From Prolixibacteraceae bacterium (GTDB lineage Bacteria > Bacteroidota > Bacteroidia > Bacteroidales > Prolixibacteraceae): 64,000 bases of DNA. Both the position numbers and the translations under genes were made by a program. Shown here one piece after another: positions 8,597-16,379 of this stretch; the stretch's first letter is position 1; the number at the start of each line of letters is the position of its first letter. Location of the stretch: NCBI GenBank assembly GCA_019163175.1, contig JAFLKN010000020.1:62001-126000 (forward strand). The letters run 5' to 3'. The notes beneath the pieces are model-generated. The model was not told the DNA's origin. It did not search any database and saw only the letters and a program-made list of their open reading frames with translations.

Positions 8597-9478
8597 ATGA
8601 AACGAAATTATAAGAAACGTCGGTCGATGCTTTACATTCCGGGAAATAATCCGGCAATGATTCAGCAGGGCGGAGTTTATGGCGCCGACAGTATTTTGCT
8701 TGATTTGGAGGATGCTGTTGCCCTGAATCAAAAGGATGCTGCCCGCATTTTGGTGAGAAACATGGTGAATGTGATCGATTTTTACGATGCCGAAGTTTGT
8801 GTTCGGGTGAATCACCTGAGTACGCCTTTTGGCCTGGCCGATCTCGAAGCCATTGTTCCACTGCAACCATCTGCCATTCGCTATCCGAAAACTGAATCAG
8901 CCGAAGAAGTTGCGGAATTGTTGAATATCATTGAAAAGATTGAAGACAGGCACGGACTTTCGCATACTAAAATGACGCTTCATGCCATGATCGAAACGGC
9001 GATGGGTGTTCAGAATGTGTTCGATATTGCCAGTAAGTTCGATCGCGTGGATGCCATTACCATTGGTGGACAGGATTTGACTGCTGACATGAATATCGTT
9101 TATACACCCGATGGCGCCGGAATCGATTTTGCCCGGAAGCGGATTGTCATGGCAGCAAAAGCCAGCCACATTGATGTGATTGATACCGTTTTCCCGGATG
9201 TGAACGACGAGGAAGGTTTGCGCAGAGAAACCGAATATGCCAAAAAGATAGGGTTCACAGGAAAAGCAGTGATTAATCCACGTCAAATCGAGATTATACA
9301 CGATGTGTTTACCCCGACCGAAGAAGAGATTCGGAAAGCTTACCGGATTGTCAAAGAGTTCAGGGCAAACAGCGCTGCCGGAATTGGTGTTTTTGCCATC
9401 GATGGAAAAATGATTGATGCACCCATTGTCACCCGCGCCGAATATATTCTGCGACTGGCCAATGTGACCGTTGGGTAA
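8597..9478 (+). CDS. citE: citrate lyase beta subunit (citryl-ACP lyase)
   Basis: Enzyme of 293 residues that cleaves citryl-ACP to oxaloacetate and acetyl-ACP. It is a TIM-barrel protein of the HpcH/HpaI-CitE family: SMLYIPGNNP at the N-terminus, DSILLDLEDAV supplying acidic metal-side residues, VCVRVNH, RYPKTESAEEV, and HAMIETAMGVQNVFDIA with the metal-binding Glu. I place the start at the ATG at 8597, because the frame extended to 8534 lies inside citD and adds residues not seen in the family. It sits 10 bases after citD, and 158 bases of non-coding sequence separate it from citF. Confidence 0.96.
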   Translation: MKRNYKKRRSMLYIPGNNPAMIQQGGVYGADSILLDLEDAVALNQKDAARILVRNMVNVIDFYDAEVCVRVNHLSTPFGLADLEAIVPLQPSAIRYPKTESAEEVAELLNIIEKIEDRHGLSHTKMTLHAMIETAMGVQNVFDIASKFDRVDAITIGGQDLTADMNIVYTPDGAGIDFARKRIVMAAKASHIDVIDTVFPDVNDEEGLRRETEYAKKIGFTGKAVINPRQIEIIHDVFTPTEEEIRKAYRIVKEFRANSAAGIGVFAIDGKMIDAPIVTRAEYILRLANVTVG

Positions 9479-9636
9479 ATTACGGATTTGCTGTTGGCTT
9501 TTGGCAACTAGCAACTGGCAAAAAATTATTGTTATCGTTTCCGCTTTTTGGCCAGCAGCCAGAAACAAGATGCCAGCCACTTATTTTTATTATCAAATCG
9601 TAATAAACTGAAGATAATCTTAAAAATTACCACGCA

Positions 9637-11193
9637 ATGCTAAATAGTTTAGGCAGGGAAATTCCTGAATACATTGAGGGAATCGGAAAACTGGAACCTT
9701 TTCAGGGAGCGCTCACCAAATTGAGTAAAGGCTGGATGGATGAACCAACTATTCCTGCACCAAATAAGGCATATTTGCCACACCAGAATAAACTTTGCAA
9801 TTCGCTCGAAGAAGCAATTTTGCGAAGTAATCCGCACAACGGAATGACCGTTTCATTTCACCATCACCTTCGGAATGGCGATATTCTTTTGGTTCAAACG
9901 CTTACCATTCTGCACAATATGGGAATCCGCGACATTACGCTGGCTTCCTCATCGCTTAACGAGTGCCACGATCCGATTTTGCCTTACATGAAAGACGGAA
10001 CCATTACCCGGATTTATTCATCGGGTATCCGGAGTCAGCTTGGACATGCCGTTGCATTGGGTGTACTCGATATTCCTGTGGTCATTCATTCACATGGAGG
10101 CCGGGTTCGTAGTATTCACACCGGAAAAATTCAGATTGACTTGACGGTGATTGCCGCTTCTGCTGCCGACTGTGAAGGAAATGCAACCGGTTCGCATGGT
10201 AAATCAGCTTTTGGCTCAATCGGATATGCTGTTATCGATGCCCGCTATGCGAAACAGGTGATTGTGGTTACTGATAATCTGGTTGATTTTCCTTGTATTC
10301 CGCTCTCTATTTCGCAAAATTTTGTTGATCAGGTTGTCGTTGTTGATTCTATTGGCGACGCTTCGAAAATTGCAACAGGAACCACCCGTATCACCAATTC
10401 ACCTATGGATCTCCGGATTGCCAAACTGGCGGCTGATGTGATTGAATATTCCGGATTTTTTGAACAGGGATTTGCCTTTCAGGTTGGTGCAGGTGGTGCT
10501 TCGTTGGCAGTGGCCAAATTCATTCGCGAAAAGATGAAAACCAAAGGCATCAAAGGTAGCTTTATGCTTGGAGGTATTACTTCGTATTGTGTGGATATGT
10601 TGAATGACGGGCTTTTCGAGACCATTTTCGATGTGCAGTCGTTCGATGCTACAGTAAGTAATTCGCTCCTGAATAACCGGCGACACATCGAAATTCCGGC
10701 AGCGCTTTATGCCAATCCGTTTAACTGCGGCTGTATCACCAATAAAATTGATGTAGTAGTACTCGGTGCATTGGAAATCGATGTTGATTTCAATGTGAAC
10801 GTTATTACCGGCTCTGAAGGTAAAGTCAGAGGTGCATCTGGCGGTCATTCTGATACCGCTTCAGGAGCGAAACTTACCGTTGTTGTATGTCCATCGTTCC
10901 GCGGCCGAATTCCAATCATCAAGAAACGGGTTCATACGATTGTGACTCCCGGAGAATCAATTCACGTGTTGGTTACCGAACGCGGAATTTGCGTGAATCC
11001 GGCATTTCCTGAACTGGAAGAAAATCTCAAAAGAGCAGGACTCAACATTAAAGATATTCACGACCTTGAAATTGAGGTTGACAAAATAACCGGCATACCG
11101 GCTCCACTCGAATATACCGATAAAATTGTAGGTGTAGTCGAGTACCGGGATGGAACCATCATTGATGTAATTCATCAGTTGAAGGAGAAGTAG
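9637..11193 (+). CDS. citF: citrate lyase alpha subunit (citrate:acetyl-ACP transferase)
   Basis: Enzyme of 518 residues that exchanges the acetyl group on CitD for citrate, forming citryl-ACP and acetate. The family core is complete: the N-terminal LGREIPEYIEGIGKLEPFQGA, NGMTVSFHHHLRNGD, LTLASSSL-type segment DITLASSSLN, HSHGGRVRSI, CEGNATGSHGKSAFGSIGYA, and the late GASGGHSDTASGAK region with CPSFRGRIP. Length agrees with bacterial CitF. The gap before it holds short repeated GGCAA/GGCCAGCAGCC-like words rather than a gene, and the gap after it holds a REP-like element at 11230-11297. Confidence 0.96.
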   Translation: MLNSLGREIPEYIEGIGKLEPFQGALTKLSKGWMDEPTIPAPNKAYLPHQNKLCNSLEEAILRSNPHNGMTVSFHHHLRNGDILLVQTLTILHNMGIRDITLASSSLNECHDPILPYMKDGTITRIYSSGIRSQLGHAVALGVLDIPVVIHSHGGRVRSIHTGKIQIDLTVIAASAADCEGNATGSHGKSAFGSIGYAVIDARYAKQVIVVTDNLVDFPCIPLSISQNFVDQVVVVDSIGDASKIATGTTRITNSPMDLRIAKLAADVIEYSGFFEQGFAFQVGAGGASLAVAKFIREKMKTKGIKGSFMLGGITSYCVDMLNDGLFETIFDVQSFDATVSNSLLNNRRHIEIPAALYANPFNCGCITNKIDVVVLGALEIDVDFNVNVITGSEGKVRGASGGHSDTASGAKLTVVVCPSFRGRIPIIKKRVHTIVTPGESIHVLVTERGICVNPAFPELEENLKRAGLNIKDIHDLEIEVDKITGIPAPLEYTDKIVGVVEYRDGTIIDVIHQLKEK

Positions 11194-11229
11194 GGGAGTC
11201 AGGAGTCCGAAGTAAAAATTATATTGTAT

Positions 11230-11297
11230 GTCACCCCGAATTTATTTCGGGGTCTCTTACTTAATGCAAAAAGATTCTGAAACAAGTTCAGGATGAC
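11230..11297. repeat. REP-like intergenic element with two palindromic arms
   Basis: A left arm (11230-11256) beginning GTCACCCCGAA and a right arm (11272-11297) ending GTTCAGGATGAC are imperfect inverted copies of each other, separated by about 15 bases. Each arm is itself palindromic (CCCCGAA/TTTCGGGG on the left). This layout resembles the short interspersed repeats common between Bacteroidota genes. Within the window a degenerate relative may lie at 34749-34821. It sits between citF and citXG and could form a strong mRNA hairpin. Confidence 0.65.
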
Positions 11298-11354
11298 GAG
11301 TGAAGTGACTTTTAATTAATTCAACAAAAAAATATCGAACCACTCCAATCCATA

Positions 11355-12698
11355 TTGGAAGCCCGGGATCAACGAGCTTTTTTGAAAAGCCAAATCGCGT
11401 TGAACAGCTTGCCCTGCTTAAGTTTAAGCCTGAATGTTCCTGGTTTTCCGAAAAGCAATCACACTGTTTCTGTTTTTTTTCAGTCTTGCCTGAATGATCT
11501 GAAACACTATTTTATCGCTCATCGGATAGAAATTCACGAAAATAATACCATTGAAATATGTGATGCTGCCGGAGATTTCTTTCTGGTTCCGCTTTCAATC
11601 AATGATTTTAGCCTGAATAAAATCAAGCAAATCTGTGAAGACTTCGAGGAGAGCCATCCTTTAGGTCGGTTCATTGATGTGGATTTGAATGACCATCAGG
11701 GAAACAGTGTCTCTTCTGGAAAATCAAAACTTTGTTTTTACTGTCGCGAAAAGCCAGCCATCGAATGCCGGCGCGAAAAGGCACACGATTTTGATCAATT
11801 GAGATCTTTCATGTTTTTGGTAATGGATGAATATTGCCGGAAACAGCGGGAAGAACGGATTGCCAAAAAGTTATCTGAATTGGCGCAACAGGCTATTCTT
11901 GCTGAGATTTCACTTACACCAAAGCCTGGCCTGGTCGATCAGGTGAGCTCTGGAAGTCATGCCGATATGGATTTTCAGACATTCGTAGATTCTACAAATG
12001 CAATTTCTCTGTGGTTTGGTGAATTGGTACGCGAAGGTTTTGCCTTTCATGAAAAAGATTTGACACAGGCATTACCCCGACTTCGTGAGATTGGCTTACG
12101 TATGGAATCGGACATGTTTGAAGCTACCGGAAATGTCAATACGCAAAAGGGAATTATCTTTTTGATGGGACTTTCTCTGTTCGCCTGTGGAAAGTTGCTG
12201 GGGCAAGGTGACCATTTTCAGGTAGAAGAATTCCGAAGCATTATCAAAGCAACCTGTAAGGATTTGGTAAAAAATGAAATGGTCAACGCTGTTGGTTCTG
12301 GTAAAAGTCATGGTGAGAAGATATTTCTGAAATATGGTTTTACCGGTGCGCGCGGCGAGGCCGAAAGTGGATTTGCAACGGTTTTTAATTTTGGGTTGCC
12401 GCAACTTATTCAATCCAAAGAATTGAATGATGAAGCGTTGACCCAGTGTTTCCTGGCGATTGCGGCAAACAATAATGATACGAATATTCTTTTCCGAAGT
12501 AATCCTGAAGTGCTGTACGCCTTCAGAAAGCTCTGCAAAATTGCACTGGAAGATTTCAATCTGGCAAACTATGTTGCTTTGATTGATTTTTGCAAATATG
12601 AAAATATTTCACCCGGAGGATCGGCCGATCTGCTGGCTGTGACTATCTTTGTTTGGTTGGTCATTCAGGCTGGTGATCAAGATCATTTTACCTTTTAG
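11355..12698 (+). CDS. citXG: fused holo-citrate lyase synthase / triphosphoribosyl-dephospho-CoA synthase
   Basis: Bifunctional maturation enzyme of about 447 residues. The N-terminal CitX part (about 1-165; LNVPGFPK, HPLGRFIDVD at 101-110, CFYC at 127-130) transfers the prosthetic group to CitD. The C-terminal CitG part (about 170-447; LTPKPGLVD at 187-195, SHADMDF at 201-207, KGIIFLMG, GEAESGF, NNNDTNIL) makes that group from ATP and dephospho-CoA. No ATG is available: the frame opens after a stop at 11313, and the marked start is TTG at 11355. CitX similarity (residues reading IEPLQSILEARDQR) extends upstream of it, so ATC at 11334 or ATT at 11319 may be the true start. Confidence 0.92.
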   Translation: MEARDQRAFLKSQIALNSLPCLSLSLNVPGFPKSNHTVSVFFQSCLNDLKHYFIAHRIEIHENNTIEICDAAGDFFLVPLSINDFSLNKIKQICEDFEESHPLGRFIDVDLNDHQGNSVSSGKSKLCFYCREKPAIECRREKAHDFDQLRSFMFLVMDEYCRKQREERIAKKLSELAQQAILAEISLTPKPGLVDQVSSGSHADMDFQTFVDSTNAISLWFGELVREGFAFHEKDLTQALPRLREIGLRMESDMFEATGNVNTQKGIIFLMGLSLFACGKLLGQGDHFQVEEFRSIIKATCKDLVKNEMVNAVGSGKSHGEKIFLKYGFTGARGEAESGFATVFNFGLPQLIQSKELNDEALTQCFLAIAANNNDTNILFRSNPEVLYAFRKLCKIALEDFNLANYVALIDFCKYENISPGGSADLLAVTIFVWLVIQAGDQDHFTF

Positions 12699-12707
12699 AC
12701 AGAACAA

Positions 12708-13793
12708 ATGACATTTGAAGATACCGATTTCCGGCAGGAGACACTTGATTTGGATAATCCTTTCGACCTTAAACTGGTGAAAGATTTTCTGGCAGGACTT
12801 GGTTTCGAGTTTGATCCGGTTGAGGTGGAATGCACCATGATTGTGTACAATCTGAAAGGCGAATTGGTCGGTACCGGTTCGCATTTGGGACGGATACTGA
12901 AATACGTGGCTGTTGCTCCAAAATTTCGCGATACCACTGCTTTTGCACTCATTGTCACTTATATGACCGAGAAGCTTTTAAAGATTTACAAGCACACATT
13001 TGTTTTTACCCGACCAGAAAATTCAGTGCGGTTTCGTGGATTGGGTTTTACTGAGATTGCAACTGCAGAACCTTTATATGCACTACTTGAGTTTGGGTTC
13101 GAATCAATTTTTACTTTTCAGGATTACCTTAAAGCATTGCTTGTTCCTGTTAAAACAGAGAATGTGGCTGCCATGGTAGTTAACTGCAATCCGTTTACAA
13201 ATGGTCATAAGTTCCTGATTGAAAAAGCGGCTTCGGAAAACGAAATATTGTACCTGTTTGTGGTTGAGGAAGACCGTTCTGCTTTTCCGTTTGCAGTGCG
13301 GTGGGAGTTGATTCGAAAGGGAATCGCTCATTTAAAGAATGTGGTAATGATAAAGGGCGGAATGTACATTGTTTCAGGCGCGATTTTTCCTTCGTATTTT
13401 TTGAAGCATGAAGCCATTAATGATGTGATGCAGAAGCAAGCCGAACTGGATGTAAAGACTTTTGCCAACTATGTAGTGCCGGTTTTGGGCATCAAAAAGC
13501 GTTATGTTGGTACCGAAAATTATTGTAAGGTAACTGGCGCCTACAACCTTGCAATGAAAGCCATTCTTCCTTCTTTTGGAGTTGAGGTTATTGAGGTTAC
13601 GCGGAAAGCAAGTGGTTCGGGTGATGATAATTTGCCAGACTATATAAGCGCTTCAAAGGTTCGAAAGGCCATCAAACATGATCAGCTAGAGTCGATTGTT
13701 GATTTCTTGCCCGACTCAACGCGCGAATTTCTTTTTTCCGATGCATCGCTCGAAATTCGACAGAAAATAAAAGCTGGAACAGGAAGACATTGA
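12708..13793 (+). CDS. citC: [citrate (pro-3S)-lyase] ligase
   Basis: Enzyme of 361 residues that acetylates the prosthetic group of CitD with acetate and ATP, activating the lyase. The N-terminal half (about 20-125) is a GNAT-like domain; the C-terminal half (about 150-335) is a nucleotidyltransferase with NPFTNGHKFLIEKA at 161-174 (the HIGH-like NGH) and ISASKVRKAI as the second ATP-binding signature. It starts 9 bases after citXG and closes the operon. There is no citrate carrier, oxaloacetate decarboxylase or CitAB-type sensor in the neighbourhood, unlike the fermentation clusters of Enterobacteria. The next gene is convergent, 30 bases away. Confidence 0.95.
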   Translation: MTFEDTDFRQETLDLDNPFDLKLVKDFLAGLGFEFDPVEVECTMIVYNLKGELVGTGSHLGRILKYVAVAPKFRDTTAFALIVTYMTEKLLKIYKHTFVFTRPENSVRFRGLGFTEIATAEPLYALLEFGFESIFTFQDYLKALLVPVKTENVAAMVVNCNPFTNGHKFLIEKAASENEILYLFVVEEDRSAFPFAVRWELIRKGIAHLKNVVMIKGGMYIVSGAIFPSYFLKHEAINDVMQKQAELDVKTFANYVVPVLGIKKRYVGTENYCKVTGAYNLAMKAILPSFGVEVIEVTRKASGSGDDNLPDYISASKVRKAIKHDQLESIVDFLPDSTREFLFSDASLEIRQKIKAGTGRH

Positions 13794-13822
13794 CTTTTAA
13801 AAGCCACTTCATTTCGAATTTC

Positions 13823-15352
13823 TCAGGAGTCTGTCTTTACAATCAGTTGGTTCGTTGTTTTATTTGAGTCTTTTACCTGTAGAATATATGATCCGCTCCG
13901 AAAACTGCTGAAATCAATTTCAAGCATTGATATTCTTTCCGTCATCGTTTTCGCAAAAACGTTTCTTCCGGCCAAATCAATAATCGAGATTTGCGTTCCT
14001 GCCGACCATAAACCAAGTTCAATAGTCAGTTTGTCATTAACCGGATTTGGATAAATCCGTAAATCTTGTGATTTTGTTTCCTGAATTGTAGTTGGTTGTC
14101 CGGATGATGTAATTTCAAGCCAGTTCAGGTTGAACATTCCTTTGTTTGTGAATATCCGTAATTTATGCTTTCCTGCGGTAAACGAGATATTGGTTTGAAG
14201 CGTTTTCCAGCTTTGCCAACCACCAGTTGCCGAAACCTGTAAAGTTTGGATTGCAGTGTTGTTCTCTCGCAATTCGAGGTTTGTGCTTGCGTTGGCCGAA
14301 ATGCGGAAAGAAACTGTGTATTCTCCGCTTGTTGGCACATCAATGTTGTATTCGAGCCAGTCGCTTGCGTCAATCCAGCCCACATTCGCAATTCCTGAAA
14401 TGTCTTTCGTTGCTTCAATCGCAATGCCCGACATGGCAGAATAACTTTCGGCTTCCAAACGGGCCGGAATAGGAGTGTAGCTTGATGGATCGTGTATTGG
14501 ATTGTAATTGATGTATAGCTGACCAAGTTCGGTGAGATTTCCGGACTGTGAATCAAACAGGCTGATGTAGGGAGATCCTCCTTTTCTGTCGCCGGTAAAC
14601 CAGGAATACCGGAAGACCATAGGTTCGCTTTCCAGAAAATCGATGGCGCCCATAACCAGACCTTTTTGCATATCGAGCGTAATGGTTGCCTGATCCCAAC
14701 AGGCAAATTCGGTGAGCCAAATAGGCTTGTTGTATTTCTTGAACTGATTGATGTAATCGGACAATGCGCCCGAATAGCACATGTAATTGTGAACGGCAAT
14801 ATAATCGACCTGACAATTGGGACAGGCCGCAAAGAAAGCATCGAGATAAGCTATAGGATTGGAGTAGGTAACTCCGTTTTCAGTAACTCCATCACCTGAA
14901 TAATTGACCGCCGGACCAACAATCTTCAAACCAAAATCTTTGGCAATTTTTTCGAGTTTTGGCCACAATGCGGCTGCCTCTGATGGTTTCATATTGGCCT
15001 GCGACATGAAATTGGGTTCATTAAATCCGAGCAGGTATTTTTCATTTGGATGGCTGGTGTAGAAAGCCCTTAATCCAGCTTCGTTAAACGATTTTCCCCA
15101 GGCCATTGGCACAAAGTCCATTCCGTAGTTTTGATAAACGCTGACTACCGAACTTTCAGGCTGATAATACCAATTGTACCACCAGGAAATTCCCTTCGAA
15201 ATGGTGGCCATGTCAGCTTCCGAATGATATCCGTATGCGATACCCCTTTTAGTGCTTTTGGTCTGCGAGAAAGTCTGAATTGAAATCAAAATCAGACAAC
15301 AAATACAAATGACGATTGTGGCGCAAGTCCGATTTTTGGGTTGTAGTTGCAT
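13823..15352 (-). CDS. secreted GH128 beta-1,3-glucanase with CBM6 and type IX sorting tail
   Basis: Protein of 509 residues. Order: signal peptide (about 1-30), GH128 catalytic domain (about 35-285), CBM6-like domain (about 295-420), C-terminal type IX secretion sorting domain (about 430-509). The probable acid/base is E112 in LGFNEPNFM and the nucleophile E215 in WLTEFACWD, both in the GH128/Asl1-like pattern. The CBM6 region shows ARLEAESY, GWIDASDWLEYNIDVP and GKHKLRIF. The tail has LRIYPNPVNDKL and a final GSYILQVKD, the type A signal. GH128 enzymes cut beta-1,3-glucans. Last gene of the glucan locus. Confidence 0.9.
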   Translation of the reverse strand: MQLQPKNRTCATIVICICCLILISIQTFSQTKSTKRGIAYGYHSEADMATISKGISWWYNWYYQPESSVVSVYQNYGMDFVPMAWGKSFNEAGLRAFYTSHPNEKYLLGFNEPNFMSQANMKPSEAAALWPKLEKIAKDFGLKIVGPAVNYSGDGVTENGVTYSNPIAYLDAFFAACPNCQVDYIAVHNYMCYSGALSDYINQFKKYNKPIWLTEFACWDQATITLDMQKGLVMGAIDFLESEPMVFRYSWFTGDRKGGSPYISLFDSQSGNLTELGQLYINYNPIHDPSSYTPIPARLEAESYSAMSGIAIEATKDISGIANVGWIDASDWLEYNIDVPTSGEYTVSFRISANASTNLELRENNTAIQTLQVSATGGWQSWKTLQTNISFTAGKHKLRIFTNKGMFNLNWLEITSSGQPTTIQETKSQDLRIYPNPVNDKLTIELGLWSAGTQISIIDLAGRNVFAKTMTERISMLEIDFSSFRSGSYILQVKDSNKTTNQLIVKTDS

Positions 15353-15459
15353 GCTCAGTTAATTATGAAGCATAGGAATCTGTTCGGATAAAAAACAAAA
15401 TTCTGACAGATATAAAACCTGTCAGAATTTGTGATTGAGAACCCTTAAATCTTATTTCT

Positions 15460-16305
15460 TTATTTTTTCTGATAAACTCTTACATATTCAACGGCCATCG
15501 AACGCGGGAAAATGCTATCATCAATACCTTTTGCTCCGCCCCAGTTTCCGCCAACTGCAACATTTAGCAACAGATGGAACCGTTTATCAAATGGCCATAC
15601 CTGGAAGCCTTTCTTTTCATTCACAAAGGTGAAGTAGAGTTTGTCGTCAACATACACCCTGTACTCATTTGCTTCCCATTCTAAAATGTAATTGTGGAAT
15701 TCTGTATGGCAATTGGCAACAACAAGCGTTGCATTTTTTTGAGTTCCCTGTACATGGTTGTACGATTGGGTATGTGCAGATGCAACAATAACAAGCGGAT
15801 CGTAACCTACATTTTCCATGATGTCGATTTCACCACTTGCTGGCCATCCTCCGTAGGTCCAGTCGGTTGGCAACATCCAAATAGCAGGCCACATGCCTCT
15901 TCCATCGGGTATTTTGGCACGAACTTCAATTTTTCCGTATAGCCAATCTCCTTTTGTGCGGGTAACCAATCTGGCTGAAGTATATTTCTTTCCCTCAAAA
16001 TCTTCTTTGATCGCATTGATATACAGAAGTCCATCTTTAACTTCAGAGTTTTTCAACCTACCACTGGTGTAATATTGAGCTTCATTGTTTCCCCAACCAC
16101 CTGCATTACCATCAGTGTCATAACTCCATTTTTTACTGTCGGGCAAACCTGTATAATTGAATTCGTCACTCCAAACCAATTCATAGTCTCCGGTGGTGTT
16201 TCCTGTTCCTGGTTTTACTCCGGTAGGATCTGACTTATTATCGTCGGCACATCCCCATAGCGAAAATGTACAAAGAAGCATAGTTAAAAAGAATGGTCTT
16301 TTCAT
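15460..16305 (-). CDS. GH16 laminarinase-type beta-glucanase, lipoprotein
   Basis: Protein of 281 residues with a lipoprotein signal (Cys19 in LWGCADD), so probably anchored to the cell surface or the outer-membrane inner leaflet. The catalytic site is complete: nucleophile E159, D161 and acid/base E164 in SGEIDIMENVG. The beta-bulge form with the extra Met is typical of laminarinases rather than lichenases. Other marks are LVWSDEFNY, WGNNEAQYYT, GKIEVRAKIPDGRGMWPAIWML and the closing VEYVRVYQK. There is no extra binding module. It follows the PKD lipoprotein gene by 74 bases and precedes the GH128 gene in the same direction. Confidence 0.93.
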   Translation of the reverse strand: MKRPFFLTMLLCTFSLWGCADDNKSDPTGVKPGTGNTTGDYELVWSDEFNYTGLPDSKKWSYDTDGNAGGWGNNEAQYYTSGRLKNSEVKDGLLYINAIKEDFEGKKYTSARLVTRTKGDWLYGKIEVRAKIPDGRGMWPAIWMLPTDWTYGGWPASGEIDIMENVGYDPLVIVASAHTQSYNHVQGTQKNATLVVANCHTEFHNYILEWEANEYRVYVDDKLYFTFVNEKKGFQVWPFDKRFHLLLNVAVGGNWGGAKGIDDSIFPRSMAVEYVRVYQKK

Positions 16306-16379
16306 TCGAGTATGTTTTGGGGTTCAATTAATCCTGCCCATCCGAATTGCTCCGGACAGACAGGATTTTCACTACTTAT

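Noticed and set aside
9479-9636. Repeated GGCAACT/GGCCAGCAGCC words between citE and citF, at first resembling a small CRISPR or tandem array
   Set aside because: The units are too short and irregular, with no spacer structure; they look like slippage sequence common between genes in this phylum.
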